From: Nocardia nova
Lineage (GTDB): Bacteria > Actinomycetota > Actinomycetes > Mycobacteriales > Mycobacteriaceae
Direction: 5' to 3'
Assembly: GCF_002933465.1 (NCBI RefSeq)
Contig: NZ_PSZE01000003.1
Span: 1-64,000, forward strand
DNA: 64,000 nt
Positions 49,110 through 59,637 of this stretch are shown piece after piece. Position numbers and translations under genes: made by a program. Positions within the stretch are counted from its first letter, which is position 1, and each line of letters begins with the position of its first letter. Under the pieces are notes generated by a model. That model did not search any database. It was not told the origin of the DNA and saw only the letters and a program-made list of their open reading frames with translations.

Positions 49110-49760
49110 CTACGTCCGGTTCCCCGGATTTCGCAGGAATTCCAATTCCTGCTCCAGCCGTTTACGGCCACGGGCGCAGCGACTTTTGATCGTCCCCTCG
49201 GCGACGCCCAGCAACTGCGCCGCTTCCGCTACGGTATACCCTTCCATGTCGATCGCAACCAGCGCTGCTCGCTGATCGGGCGGCAGCGTGAACAGGGCCG
49301 CGGCGACGACCATTTTCACCTCGCGCTGCGCGATGTCGTCGCGTTCCACTGCGGGTTCGGCCACCGATTCGTCCGACAGGGACGTCGCGGGACGGGATTT
49401 GTTGCGCCGCATACGATCCAGGCATGCGTTGACCACGATGCGATGCAGCCAGCTGCGCACCTCCGCATCCCCACGGAAGGTGGCGGCATTGCGATGGGCG
49501 GACAGCAGCGCGTCCTGCAGCGAATCGGCGGCATCCTCCGGAGTGCGGCAGGTGCGCAGCGCCAATTGCCAGAGCCTGCTGTAATGGCGGCGGAACAGAA
49601 TGCCGAAAGCGTCGCGATCTCCCGCTACATGGGCGGAAAGCAATTCGAAATCGGTGGTTTCGTCCGGATCGATCGAGCGACGACGAACAGCAGACGACTC
49701 CGGTGTCCCCCCACTGGCGATCGCTTCGAACGACACACAAACCCCTTGGACAGCGCTCAC
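49110..49760 (-). CDS. sigM: ECF RNA polymerase sigma factor SigM
   Basis: A 216-residue extracytoplasmic-function sigma factor. Region 2 (DRDAFGILFRRHYSRLWQLAL ... WLHRIVVNACLDRMRRNK, about 48-120) and region 4 (LPPDQRAALVAIDMEGYTVAEAAQLLGVAEGTIKSR, about 160-200) are both complete. In mycobacteria SigM directs ESX and surface-lipid genes. The likely anti-sigma gene follows on the same strand; murJ precedes it. Start at the GTG 49760, though a later start near residue 30 (before DETTDFELL) would also fit. Confidence 0.92.
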   Translation of the reverse strand: MSAVQGVCVSFEAIASGGTPESSAVRRRSIDPDETTDFELLSAHVAGDRDAFGILFRRHYSRLWQLALRTCRTPEDAADSLQDALLSAHRNAATFRGDAEVRSWLHRIVVNACLDRMRRNKSRPATSLSDESVAEPAVERDDIAQREVKMVVAAALFTLPPDQRAALVAIDMEGYTVAEAAQLLGVAEGTIKSRCARGRKRLEQELEFLRNPGNRT

Positions 49761-49944
49761 GGCGGCACGAAGTCCTACACCGGACAGGCCGCAAATTCCG
49801 CATCATCCAGGACCGAGACTCCAGATCCCAGGAAGCTCCCCTGCTGAGAGCGCGCTGTGAATCATAACGTTTATTACGAATCGGTAGCAACCAGAGCGAG
49901 GCGATATCACGGGCCGGAACAACGGGCGGCCGCGACAGCACGAA

Positions 49945-52900
49945 TCAGGGAGCTGCCTCGAAGTGAATGTCGCCGATCGAGGACTGGAACTGGCCGCCGT
50001 TGTTGGCAAGCTGGGTGATCCAGATCAGGACGTAGCGGGCTGGCTGGTCGGACTGCACCGGGATCGTGGTGGTGCCGTCGGCCAGGGTGGCCTGGCCGAC
50101 GAGCTGGGTCTGATCGAGGGTGGGAACCGCGGTGGGTGAGGTTCGCACCTCGACCACTGTGCCCGGCGACGCGGAATCGATGACGACCTTGCTCACCTTG
50201 CTGGGGCCAGGCAGCGTCGCGAGTACCCCGATCCCCTTCTTCAAGGCCGGGAACTGCTGGAAGTACTGATCGGTGTGCCAGGTGGTGGTCGGATTGCCGT
50301 CCAGCAGGGCCGACACGTTGCCGGGACTGTCCGGGGTTCCTTCCGGGGAGTACACCGACACGCCCGTCGCCTGCAGCGGAAGTCCGGGCGCCGTAGTCGG
50401 CGCGGGTCCCGCGGACTGCGCGGCCGGCGTCGTCGGTGCGACGCTGGCCGTGGTCAGGCCCAATTTGCGCTGTTCGTTGAGCGGTTCGTCGGCGGAGCCC
50501 GGCGCGAAGATGCTCAGCAGCCACCAGATGATCACGCCGACCACCAGCGCCGCGAGCACACCCAGACCGACCAGGATCCACAGCATGCGCTGCGACCGCT
50601 CGCGCTCGGCGGCGAGCAGTTCCGGATCGGCGAGGGTTTCGTCCGGGTTCGCGACGGCGCGCTGGCCCAGGCGCAGGACCGGGATGAAGTCGGTCTTCTG
50701 GTCGACGACCGAGGCCTGCTCGAGCACGTGCTGCACGGTCGCCGCCGTCCGCACGCCCTTGTCGGCCTCGAGCGAGCGGACCGCCACCGCGGAGATCTCG
50801 AACGGCACCTCGGGACGAATCTGGCGCGGTTCCACCGGAGAGCTGTCGCTTCCGAAATCGGCCAGCTTCAGCCCACCGACGGTCGCCGCGGAACCGGTGA
50901 TACTCCCGGTGCGGATCGGCCAGCGGGCGGTGATCAACGCGTACAGCATCGCGCCGAGGCCGCGTACATCGGATTGGGCGTCGGAATCGGCCAAGGTGCC
51001 CGGGAAGGCCAGCACCGCATCGCCGGACGCGCTGATCCGCACCCGGTCCGGATGGTCGATCGACAGCGAACCGCCGCCGCGATGGGCCAGTTCGGCTGCC
51101 GCGGCCAGGGCGCGGATGGCCCGCGCCGCGCCGATCGGCGAGGGCTTGGTCTCGGCCATCTCCCGCAGCGAGCGGCCGGGAGTCCACTCCGCGACCACGA
51201 TGCCGCCGGAACTACCGCGCACCACATCGAGCACGCGGGCCAGGCCGGAGGAGTTGATCCGGCCCAGCCGCAGGGTGCGCGAGAGGATGGCCTGCGGGCC
51301 GTCGTGGCCGGGATTGTCGGCGGCCTTCTGATCGGCATCGACGAAGGTGAGCGCGACCTCGCGGTCCAGTTTCACATCCAAGGCCTGCCAGAACCGCAGT
51401 CCGCGCGCGCCGCCGTGGTCGGCGAGCAGCCGATAGCGGCCACCCGCCACGGAGGCGCCCGGAATCAGTTTGGGCCCGCGCGGCACCCGCCGGGCCGGCG
51501 GTTCCACCCGCATCGGGGGCATCTCCGGCGAACCGACCGGCAGCATGCCGGTGTCATAGGCCGGATCCCGCGGCGGCAACGCTCCGGGCGCAGGCGCGGC
51601 TTCCGCGCCGTTGCCGCTCGCGGCCGCACCCGCGGCGTTCGGTGCGTCGGGGGCATCCCCGTCCACACCGGCCTCGGCGTCGGGCGCCGCAGCGGCGTTC
51701 GACGCTTCCGTATGGTCGAATGCGGAGTCCCGAGTGCGGTCGGCCGGCGGAACACTCCCGGGCGGGACGTCGTCGGTGCGCACTGCGCCTGCCAGGTCGG
51801 CAGCCTCGGCGGAAGGCTGACCCTCCGCCGCGTCGTCGCTCACCCTCGTTCCTCCTTCGCCCTGATTTGTCGAAGTCCGTTGCGCCGGTGCAGCACCGGC
51901 ATTTGCGTTTCTCTGCCGAACAGGGTACGGGAACTCGCCCTGACCGGTGCGGTCAACCGCACCAGGACGGATTACCGGCAACACCATGGTCTGGGCGTCG
52001 GTATACGGGTCGTAGCGGTAGTAATACGGAGCTGCGAGATCCGGGCGCGGCAGCACCATCGTGTCGTGCATATCGGCGCCGGTGTCGTCCAGGCCGAGGT
52101 CGGGCGCCGGCGGCGTGAAGCCGAGGCGGCGCGACACCGCGACCGTGAGTGCGACGATCTCCGGCACACCGGCGAGGCGCATCAGACCGAATGCCACGCC
52201 GAACATGACGATCGCGTCCAGGCCGACCCGCAGGACCGAGGCGAGGCCGCCGTCGAGCCGGGACAGGCCCAGCACCTGATCCATGATCAGCGTCACCGCC
52301 GCGCCGGCCACCGAGGCCAGCACGACCCGGGTGACGGTGCGGCCGACGTTGGCCATGCGCAGATCGCCGAGACTGCGGTGCAACAGCCAGCCGCCGATCA
52401 CCGCGCCGGTCACGAAGCCCAGGCCGTTGGCCACGCCCAGGGCGATGACGACGTGGTCGTCGTTGAAGAACACCGGCGTGAGCAGCGACAACACGATCTT
52501 GACGCCGGTGATGCCGAGGATGATCCAGGTCGGTGTCCAGGCCTGTTCCCGCGCGTAGAACACCCGCAGATGAATCAGGACCAGCGCGTACGGAATCAGC
52601 GTGAACGCCGACCAGGAGACCGCCTCGCCCAGGCGACCGGCATCGGAACTGCCGAAATGGCCGTACCCATAGAGCGCCTGGCCGATCTGCGGACCCGCGA
52701 TGGTGAGGAAGGTGACCACCGGAATCAGCGAGATCATGGTCAGGCGGGTGGCATCACCGAGGTCGTCGACCACCGCGGGATTGTCGTCGGCGGCGGCATT
52801 ACGGCTCAGCCGCGGCATGATCGCGGTCAGTAGCGTCACGCCGAGTACGCCGTACGGCAGCTGCAGCAGCAGCCACGCGTTCTGGTAGATCGTCGGGCCC

Positions 52901-54723
52901 GCGACATCGGCGTGCGAGGACACTCGGGTGGCCACGGTCCAGCCGATCTGGCTGATGAGCACGTACAGGATGATCGCCGCGCCCATCCCGGCGAACTGCT
53001 TCAGGCGCGCGTCCACACCCCACAGCGGGCGTAGATCGATACCGAGGCGCCGGATGGCGGGCAGCAGGCTGACCATCTGCACGATCACACCGACGGTCAC
53101 GCCGACGCCCAGCACCAGCAGCTTCGGATCGCCCATCCGCACCGGATCGAGGCTGATCTCGCCAGGCGTGACGGCGTAGAGAATCAGCACCGCCAACACC
53201 ACCAGGTTGTTCAGCACCGGCGCCCATGCGCCCGGTTTGAACACCTGATGGGTGTTGAGGATGGCCATGAGCAGCGCCGACATACCGTAGAAGAGGATGG
53301 CCGGCAGCAGCAGGAAGGCCAGGGCCGTGGTCAGCGCGGTATTCACCTTGCCGTCGTCGGACAGGAAGATGTGGGTGGTCATCACCGGGGCCGCCGCCAC
53401 GGCCAGCACCGTTCCCGTGGCCAGGACGGTGAAGGCGGCGGTGACCAGGCGGCGGACGAAGGCAGCGCCGCCGTCGGGGTCTTCCTTCTCGGCCCGCACC
53501 AGGGTCGGAACCACGATGGCGGTCAGTACCGCGCCGAGCAGCAGCTCGGAGATCATGGTCGGAATCGTGCTGGCGACGGTGAACGCACTGGCGATGGCCG
53601 GCCCCAGAACGGTGACCAGCAGCAGCTGCTTACCGAAGCCGGTGATTCGGCTGACCAGGGTGGCGACCGCGATGGATCCCGAATCGCGAACCAGTCGCGA
53701 ATTCGGCGACTCGTCCGGTTCCCGCTCGAGTACGGCCTGCTGGGCGGTGCGAGGACCCGGCGAATCGCTCCGCGCGCGTGTCGGCCGCAGTGAATCGGGG
53801 CGCAGTGAATCGGGGCGGGGCGAATCGGGGCGGGGCGCAGCCGGGCGCTCCCCCGGCGGCCGGCGACGCGGCTCGGCGGACTCGGACGGCGCGATGTGAC
53901 GCGGCATCGCCCGCTCCGGGCGGGGCGCGCGAGGTACCTCGTCGACCGGGCCGCTGGGCGGGCCCGGCGGGTAGGACCGCTGCGGATCCGGGCGTTGCGC
54001 ACCCCGGCGCCGCGGCTCCCGGCTCTGCGGCTCCCGGCTCTGGGGCTCCTGGCTCTGCGGATCCCGGGGCTGGGGCGGCCGGGGTTGGGGATCGACCAGC
54101 GGACGGTGACCCTGCTGCGGTGGCCGCGGCCGCCCCGGCGGTGGGACATCCGGCAGCGGGCGAGCACCTCGATGATCCGTCGAGGGGACCTGACGGAACG
54201 GCTCACTCGGCGGGGCGTTCGGCGGTAGCGGCTGCCGCGACGCATTCGGGGTCTGGCGGATGGGCGCGCTCGGCGGGCTCTGTCGGCGCGGTGGATTCTG
54301 CGGGCCCGGATACCGCGCCTCGTCGGGCGGATTCGGCGGTCCCGGAAGCGGCGACGCCCCCGGCGGAACCTGGCGCGGGCCGGCACCCGGTGTCCGGCGC
54401 ATGGGTGCGCTGGGCGGCGTTTGCCGGCGCGGCGGCGGTGCGGGCCGGGCCCCGTTCGGGCCGGGCATCCGGCTGGCCGGGGGGACCTGCGGAATCGGAC
54501 CGCTGAGCGGTCGCCGCGGATCGGCCGGAGCGGGGCGGGCCTCGTTCGGCAAGTGATGCGGCGGCGCGTTGTTGGGCACGACACCGTTGGCGCCCGAGGG
54601 CGGCATCGAGGGATCGGGACTCAGCCGACGCGGTCCACGCTCCCACGGCGCGGCGGGTGCGCGTCGCGGGAACTGCTCGTCGTCGCCCTGATCGGGCACG
54701 ACGGGGCCGTCGTACTCGGTCAC
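49945..54723 (-). CDS. murJ: Lipid II flippase MurJ fused to pseudokinase and external discoidin-like domain
   Basis: About 1592 residues, longer than the 1184-residue mycobacterial MviN/MurJ. Residues 1-340 are Pro/Arg-rich and probably disordered. The MurJ core (about 345-870) has around fourteen membrane segments, beginning SGSIAVATLVSRITGFGKQ. A pseudokinase follows (about 1085-1330): the VAIK lysine is lost (VALTFVD) and no HRD or DFG is found. One membrane helix (about 1380-1405) precedes an external F5/8-type domain. In mycobacteria PknB phosphorylates this region and recruits FhaA. GTG 54723 follows GGAGGT. Confidence 0.93.
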   Translation of the reverse strand: MTEYDGPVVPDQGDDEQFPRRAPAAPWERGPRRLSPDPSMPPSGANGVVPNNAPPHHLPNEARPAPADPRRPLSGPIPQVPPASRMPGPNGARPAPPPRRQTPPSAPMRRTPGAGPRQVPPGASPLPGPPNPPDEARYPGPQNPPRRQSPPSAPIRQTPNASRQPLPPNAPPSEPFRQVPSTDHRGARPLPDVPPPGRPRPPQQGHRPLVDPQPRPPQPRDPQSQEPQSREPQSREPRRRGAQRPDPQRSYPPGPPSGPVDEVPRAPRPERAMPRHIAPSESAEPRRRPPGERPAAPRPDSPRPDSLRPDSLRPTRARSDSPGPRTAQQAVLEREPDESPNSRLVRDSGSIAVATLVSRITGFGKQLLLVTVLGPAIASAFTVASTIPTMISELLLGAVLTAIVVPTLVRAEKEDPDGGAAFVRRLVTAAFTVLATGTVLAVAAAPVMTTHIFLSDDGKVNTALTTALAFLLLPAILFYGMSALLMAILNTHQVFKPGAWAPVLNNLVVLAVLILYAVTPGEISLDPVRMGDPKLLVLGVGVTVGVIVQMVSLLPAIRRLGIDLRPLWGVDARLKQFAGMGAAIILYVLISQIGWTVATRVSSHADVAGPTIYQNAWLLLQLPYGVLGVTLLTAIMPRLSRNAAADDNPAVVDDLGDATRLTMISLIPVVTFLTIAGPQIGQALYGYGHFGSSDAGRLGEAVSWSAFTLIPYALVLIHLRVFYAREQAWTPTWIILGITGVKIVLSLLTPVFFNDDHVVIALGVANGLGFVTGAVIGGWLLHRSLGDLRMANVGRTVTRVVLASVAGAAVTLIMDQVLGLSRLDGGLASVLRVGLDAIVMFGVAFGLMRLAGVPEIVALTVAVSRRLGFTPPAPDLGLDDTGADMHDTMVLPRPDLAAPYYYRYDPYTDAQTMVLPVIRPGAVDRTGQGEFPYPVRQRNANAGAAPAQRTSTNQGEGGTRVSDDAAEGQPSAEAADLAGAVRTDDVPPGSVPPADRTRDSAFDHTEASNAAAAPDAEAGVDGDAPDAPNAAGAAASGNGAEAAPAPGALPPRDPAYDTGMLPVGSPEMPPMRVEPPARRVPRGPKLIPGASVAGGRYRLLADHGGARGLRFWQALDVKLDREVALTFVDADQKAADNPGHDGPQAILSRTLRLGRINSSGLARVLDVVRGSSGGIVVAEWTPGRSLREMAETKPSPIGAARAIRALAAAAELAHRGGGSLSIDHPDRVRISASGDAVLAFPGTLADSDAQSDVRGLGAMLYALITARWPIRTGSITGSAATVGGLKLADFGSDSSPVEPRQIRPEVPFEISAVAVRSLEADKGVRTAATVQHVLEQASVVDQKTDFIPVLRLGQRAVANPDETLADPELLAAERERSQRMLWILVGLGVLAALVVGVIIWWLLSIFAPGSADEPLNEQRKLGLTTASVAPTTPAAQSAGPAPTTAPGLPLQATGVSVYSPEGTPDSPGNVSALLDGNPTTTWHTDQYFQQFPALKKGIGVLATLPGPSKVSKVVIDSASPGTVVEVRTSPTAVPTLDQTQLVGQATLADGTTTIPVQSDQPARYVLIWITQLANNGGQFQSSIGDIHFEAAP

Positions 54724-54765
54724 CGGACCTCCGGTCTGCTCGGCATTCGCTCCGGCCCGTGAACC

Positions 54766-54881
54766 ACCCGGTCGGCACAGCGAGCCGCTGCGCGATTGTC
54801 GCTCACTGTGCCCGGTGATGTGCGGGACACCCGCACCCGGTCGGCACAGCGAGCCGCTGCGCGATTGTCGCTCACTGTGCC
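54766..54881. repeat. 47-bp hairpin repeat, two copies, before murJ
   Basis: Two identical 47-bp copies (54766-54812 and 54835-54881) are spaced 69 bp apart between the DUF6049 gene and murJ; the second overlaps the last codons of the DUF6049 gene. On the minus strand each contains GGCACAGTGAGC and GCTCGCTGTGCC, a 12-base stem with one wobble pair around a 15-base loop. This looks like a REP-like palindromic repeat. Confidence 0.85.
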
Positions 54882-57433
54882 TCCTCTTCCAGCAGTACTC
54901 GTTTGCGGGCGCGCAGGTATCGGTTGAGCCTGCGTCGTTTTCCGGGGTCCAAACCCTTGTCGGCCGGATCCGGCTGTCCCCGGAAGCGGCGCCACAAGCG
55001 GCGACCGGCGAGCAGGAACAGCAGTGCACCGGCACATGCGGTAATTATCGCCAACGCTTGACCGTAAGCGTTCGAACGTACCGAAACCGAGGTGGCATTG
55101 CCGAGAGGCACTCCGGCCGGTGTGGTAAGGGATATCGGAATCACCAGGTTACGGCTGTCGCTCACCTTGGTCGGAATCTGGAACGACCGAGTACCCTCCG
55201 CCGGAAGCTGCTGCTCACCGATATCGGTGATATTCGTCTCGGCGGGCGCCCCGATCTTGAACCGGATCCGGATCGCGACCGGCAGATCGTTGCGCGCGAC
55301 CAGCAGCAACGGGCTCTGCTCCGAGGCCAGCGTGTAGACCCCGCCCGGCGGCAGCACACTCACCGAGGAGAACAACCCGTCCATGGTCCGGGTGGTCTGT
55401 TCGAGTCGTCGTTGCGCGGCGGTATCGGCTTGCGAATCGGTGCCGGTGCGATCCGAGAGCGTCAGCACCCGGATCAGATCGTCGCGCAGCGGCGTGAGGA
55501 ACGTCCGCGGCGTCGGCTCCTGCTGAGGGATCTCCACCAGGGCGCTCATCAGATCGTCGATCCGATGCTCCTGCTGCCCGACCGGCGCGATGAACTGATC
55601 GGGCACCGCCTGCGCCACCGCATCACCGGAGTAGTCCAGGTCGTACGGGCGCGGATCGACCGGCTGAGCCAGCAGATCGGTGAACGAACGCGGTGTCGCC
55701 AAACCGCTGCGGAACATCAGCTCCAAATGCGAGAGCAATGCTCCGGCCTCGTCACGGTCGGCGCCCCACTGTTGCGGCGGCATCAGCAGAGTCGCCCGGG
55801 GGCGGGTCTCGGTTGTATTCAGTACCGGCCAGGTCAGCGCGCCCAGTGCGTCCTGCAGTCGTGCGGTGCGGGAGTCGTTGGTGACCGCGTAACGGACCCG
55901 TTCGGGAGTGAACGCCGGAGTCGGCGGGTTCGACCCGACCGCGGCCAGCGCAGTCGCCGACCACATGTCGAAGGTGGCGACCTTCAACCCGGAATCGGGC
56001 GTCGGCGGCGTGGGTTCGGGTTTGGCCGGCGCGGCGGCCGGCAGGCGAACCATCTCCGGCACCACCGGTGCGATATCCGCGGCGACGGAGGCGGTACTGC
56101 GCACCGTCGCCTCGCCGCGCCCGGAACCCGTTGCGGCGCTGACGGAACCGCCCTCGGCCACGGCATTGCCGGAGAGGACGGCGGTGGTGAAACCCCGTTC
56201 GGTCAGCATGGTCGCGGCATCGGCTCCGATGGCTCCGGAGGCGGGCAAGCTCACCCCGCGCACGGATTTGACCGACAGCAGCGAATCGACGATATCCGCG
56301 GGTGCGGTGATCGCGCGGGCGACCAGATCGGCATCGTGTACGCCGGCCAAGGCGGTCGGGTCGACCTGCGCGAACGGCAGCGCCACTGTGCACATCGTCG
56401 GCGCCAGCGCACGCAGCCGGTCGAGCCAGGTCCGCGCGGCCTGCGGTCCGGCACCGTCGCGCGTCGGCCCGTCCGGATCCGACGGCGAGGCCAGTACTCG
56501 GTATCCCTCGGTCATCCTCGACACGGTGAGCAGCAGATCCGGGTCCACGGCCAGGCACAGCGATCCGCCCAGCCCGGCGCCCGAGCGGCCGGAATCGTGC
56601 GAGGGGTCGGGTCGCAGCGCCGCCTCCAGCGCCGAGAGCAGCTGATCCAAGCGGCCACCCGCGGCGAGTTCCCCGGCCAGTTCGTCGTCGGTGAGCAGCG
56701 CCTTGCCGTCCACTGAACCGGGGATGCCGGCGACCATGCGGGGCCGATCGGCCAGGGGCCACAGCATGGTGGTGGCCACCGGCGGCTGCGGTGCGGCCGG
56801 AACCGGCTGTGCGCCTTCCCCGGCGGCCTCGGAGCCGTTCGGCAGGGCCGGCAGGCCGAGCACCGGCAGTAGGAACCGCGCATCGTCGAGATGTGCCTGA
56901 TCGCCGTAGGCCGGTTCGCCGTTCACATTCAGCAGCAGCGGATATACGCCCGGTTCGGTGATGCCGAGCGAGTCCGTGACCGGCGGATTGGCGGCCGCGT
57001 TGGACATGCCCTCGCGCACCCCGATCCGCAGGGTGAACTGTTTGCGCTGCCCGGGCCCCAACCGGTCGGCGACGTCCTGAAACTGCGCGCTGACCGGGAA
57101 GTTCGATTGATCCTGACGCAGCGTGGACCGCAATTCGCTGGGTTCGGTGATGGCCGCCCCGCGCTGCACCCGCACGCTGACGTCGTCCACCACGCGATCG
57201 CCGATGTTGGTCACCGTGCCGGTCAGCGCGAGGACGGAATCGCTGGTGGTGGTGATCGTGCTCGGCGACACCGAATCGAGCGTGAGTTTGAGGAATTTCG
57301 GCGCGGCGGTCGAACCTCCCGACCCGGAGGGCTGCGCATGGCTCGACCCGGCCGACGGCACGCTCAATACGGCGAGCGCCAGCGAGACGAGCAGTAGCAC
57401 CCAGCGGTGCCCACTGCGACTCGCACGCGTCAT
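54872..57433 (-). CDS. DUF6049 family secreted/membrane protein (Rv3909-like)
   Basis: An 853-residue exported protein. A signal peptide (about 1-35, [23 protein letters not shown]) precedes a large external part with beta-rich and Ala-rich stretches, and a single C-terminal membrane helix (about 800-820, [18 protein letters not shown]) with a basic cytoplasmic tail. In M. tuberculosis the equivalent Rv3909 lies between mutT4 and mviN, as here, which suggests a role in cell-envelope assembly. It overlaps the nudix gene upstream by ATGA. Confidence 0.87.
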   Translation of the reverse strand: MTRASRSGHRWVLLLVSLALAVLSVPSAGSSHAQPSGSGGSTAAPKFLKLTLDSVSPSTITTTSDSVLALTGTVTNIGDRVVDDVSVRVQRGAAITEPSELRSTLRQDQSNFPVSAQFQDVADRLGPGQRKQFTLRIGVREGMSNAAANPPVTDSLGITEPGVYPLLLNVNGEPAYGDQAHLDDARFLLPVLGLPALPNGSEAAGEGAQPVPAAPQPPVATTMLWPLADRPRMVAGIPGSVDGKALLTDDELAGELAAGGRLDQLLSALEAALRPDPSHDSGRSGAGLGGSLCLAVDPDLLLTVSRMTEGYRVLASPSDPDGPTRDGAGPQAARTWLDRLRALAPTMCTVALPFAQVDPTALAGVHDADLVARAITAPADIVDSLLSVKSVRGVSLPASGAIGADAATMLTERGFTTAVLSGNAVAEGGSVSAATGSGRGEATVRSTASVAADIAPVVPEMVRLPAAAPAKPEPTPPTPDSGLKVATFDMWSATALAAVGSNPPTPAFTPERVRYAVTNDSRTARLQDALGALTWPVLNTTETRPRATLLMPPQQWGADRDEAGALLSHLELMFRSGLATPRSFTDLLAQPVDPRPYDLDYSGDAVAQAVPDQFIAPVGQQEHRIDDLMSALVEIPQQEPTPRTFLTPLRDDLIRVLTLSDRTGTDSQADTAAQRRLEQTTRTMDGLFSSVSVLPPGGVYTLASEQSPLLLVARNDLPVAIRIRFKIGAPAETNITDIGEQQLPAEGTRSFQIPTKVSDSRNLVIPISLTTPAGVPLGNATSVSVRSNAYGQALAIITACAGALLFLLAGRRLWRRFRGQPDPADKGLDPGKRRRLNRYLRARKRVLLEEEAQ

Positions 57434-57966
57434 TGTCTGCCGCTCTCCATCCGATCTATCAGCCGATTCGCGACCTCGGCCAGACGCCGCTCGTCGGCGT
57501 AGGCGAGCCGGGAATCGAGTTCGCTCAACGGCACCCAGGCCACCTTGGTGACCTCGACGTCGGCATCGGAGAGCTCACCCCCCAACGACCGCATCAGGTA
57601 ATGGTGCACGGTCTTGTGTACCCGACGGCCCTCGGTGACGAACCAGTAGTCGATGCTTCCCAGTTCCGCGACCACCCGGCCGTTGATGCCGGTTTCCTCC
57701 GCGACCTCCCGGACGGCGGTCTGTTCGGCCGTCTCCCCCTCCTCGATATGGCCCTTGGGCAGCGACCACAGCAGCCGGCCGCGGCGGTCGGTGCGCCCGA
57801 TGAGCGCGGCGCAGCGTTGTTCGGCGGGGCCGTCGAGTCCGTCGACGACCAATCCGCCGGCGGAGGTTTCCCGGACAGTGCGCATGCGAGGTTTCGCCGC
57901 ATTACCGGCCGAACCGCGGCGCCGGGGCTGGCGGCGTCGACTGTTCGCGCGATCGGCCGGAGACAC
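57430..57966 (-). CDS. Nudix hydrolase (MutT4-like)
   Basis: A 178-residue Nudix protein. The Nudix box [20 protein letters not shown], followed by TGI, is complete (about 73-95). A basic Arg/Gln/Pro-rich N-terminus of about 28 residues precedes the domain. In M. tuberculosis the same position holds mutT4 (Rv3908). Hydrolysis of a nucleoside diphosphate derivative is expected; the exact substrate is not readable. It heads a unit with the DUF6049 gene and murJ, and is divergent from pcnA. Confidence 0.92.
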   Translation of the reverse strand: MSPADRANSRRRQPRRRGSAGNAAKPRMRTVRETSAGGLVVDGLDGPAEQRCAALIGRTDRRGRLLWSLPKGHIEEGETAEQTAVREVAEETGINGRVVAELGSIDYWFVTEGRRVHKTVHHYLMRSLGGELSDADVEVTKVAWVPLSELDSRLAYADERRLAEVANRLIDRMESGRQ

Positions 57967-58161
57967 CGGGTCAGTCTAGCCGCGCCGGATCGATGCACTG
58001 AACGTGTTCGATGCCGAGTGTCATGCCGCACCGCGGTGGTGTCGTCCGGTCGGTCCGGGCGGGTGCCGGCGGGTGCGTACCAACTAAGCTGCGTTTCCGT
58101 GGTTTCGCCGAAGTCCGTTGACGCAGAAGTGGAGGACGGCACACAAGTGAAAGGAAGGGCC

Positions 58162-59610
58162 GTGTCCGACCCCGACCATGATCGCCGGACGCGATTGCTT
58201 GCCGCGGCGGCGATCACCCTGGGCCGGCTCTCGGATGTGCTGACTCCGCTGGGCGGCCTGTTCGCCGCGCGCGGCCACGAGCTGTACCTGGTCGGCGGTA
58301 GCGTGCGTGATGCGGTGCTGGGCCGGCTCGGCACCGATCTGGATTTCACCACCGACGCCCGGCCCGAGGTCGTGCAGGAGATCGTGCGCGGCTGGGCCGA
58401 CAACCTATGGGACACCGGCGGATTGGCGTTCGGCACGGTGAGCGCGTCGAAATCGGGCTGGCAGCTGGAGATCACCACCTTCCGCAGCGACAACTACGAC
58501 CGCATCTCCCGCAATCCGGAGGTGACCTTCGGCGACAGCCTCGAGGGCGATCTGATCCGCCGCGACTTCACGGTCAACGCGATGGCGGTGCGCATCGGCG
58601 GGGTCGGTGAACTGGAATTCGTCGATCCGCTCGACGGCATGGACGCACTGCTGGCCGGAGCGCTGGATACACCTGCGGCCCCGGAGGATTCGTTCAACGA
58701 CGATCCGCTGCGCATGTTGCGCGCGGCCCGCTTCGTCTCTCAGCTCGGCTTCGAGGTGGCGCCGCGGGTGCGCGTGGCGATCGCGCTGATGGCCGACGAG
58801 ATCCGCCGCATCTCCGCCGAGCGGGTCCGTACCGAACTGGACAAGCTGATCGCCGGTGAACATCCCACCGAAGGTATCGACATCATGTGCGAGACCGGGC
58901 TGGCCGAACGGGTGCTGCCCGAGGTTCCGGCGATGAAACTGGAGATCGACGAACACCATCAGCACAAGGACGTCTATCAGCATTCGCTGACCGTGCTGCG
59001 CCAGGCCATCGACCAGGAGCAGGGCGACCCGGATCTGGTGCTGCGCTGGGCCGCGCTGTTGCACGACATCGGCAAACCGCCGACCAAGCGCAACGAGCCC
59101 GGCGGCGGCGTGAGTTTCCACCACCACGAGGTCGTCGGCGCGAAGATGGTGCGAAAACGCATGCGCGCCTTGAAATATCCGAAGCAGTTCACCGAGGACG
59201 TGGCGCGCCTGGTGTATCTGCACCTGCGTTTCCACGGCTACGGCAAGGGCCAGTGGACCGACTCGGCGGTGCGCCGCTACGTCACCGATGCGGACGACCT
59301 GCTGCCGCGGCTGCACAAGTTGGTGCGCGCGGACTGCACCACCCGCAACAAGCGCCGCGCCGCACTGCTGCGCTCGACCTACGACGATCTGGAGGCTCGG
59401 ATCGAACGCCTGCAGCAGGAGGAGGATCTGCAGCGGGTGCGTCCGGACCTGGACGGTAACGCGATCATGGAACTGCTCGGCCTGGAGCCGGGGCCGCAGG
59501 TCGGCCGTGCCTGGCGTTACCTGAAGGAACTGCGGCTGGATCGCGGTCCGCTGACTCGCGACGAGGCCGAGGCCGCGCTGCTCGAATGGTGGAACGCCGG
59601 AGGACAGTAG
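58162..59610 (+). CDS. pcnA: CCA tRNA nucleotidyltransferase
   Basis: A 482-residue enzyme that adds or repairs the CCA end of tRNA, needed since the tRNA genes here do not encode CCA. The nucleotidyltransferase motif LVGGSVRDAVLGRLGTDLDF is at about 45-64, with the catalytic aspartates in it, followed by RDFTVNAMAVRI. A C-terminal HD domain holds LLHDIGKPPTKR near 300 and HHHEVVGA. GTG start at 58162 follows AGGAAGG. Longer upstream frames are not conserved. The gene carries the name pcnA in M. tuberculosis (Rv3907c). Confidence 0.95.
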   Translation: MSDPDHDRRTRLLAAAAITLGRLSDVLTPLGGLFAARGHELYLVGGSVRDAVLGRLGTDLDFTTDARPEVVQEIVRGWADNLWDTGGLAFGTVSASKSGWQLEITTFRSDNYDRISRNPEVTFGDSLEGDLIRRDFTVNAMAVRIGGVGELEFVDPLDGMDALLAGALDTPAAPEDSFNDDPLRMLRAARFVSQLGFEVAPRVRVAIALMADEIRRISAERVRTELDKLIAGEHPTEGIDIMCETGLAERVLPEVPAMKLEIDEHHQHKDVYQHSLTVLRQAIDQEQGDPDLVLRWAALLHDIGKPPTKRNEPGGGVSFHHHEVVGAKMVRKRMRALKYPKQFTEDVARLVYLHLRFHGYGKGQWTDSAVRRYVTDADDLLPRLHKLVRADCTTRNKRRAALLRSTYDDLEARIERLQQEEDLQRVRPDLDGNAIMELLGLEPGPQVGRAWRYLKELRLDRGPLTRDEAEAALLEWWNAGGQ

Positions 59611-59637
59611 CGTCCGGGTTCGGCGGACCGAAACGCC

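Noticed and set aside
54724..55035. A longer murJ start reaching 55035
   Set aside because: It would translate the duplicated hairpin repeats and overlap the DUF6049 coding end; GTG 54723 has a ribosome site.
57433..58161. A 240-codon N-terminal extension of pcnA
   Set aside because: It runs antisense to the nudix gene, and the conserved protein starts at 58162 after a good ribosome site.
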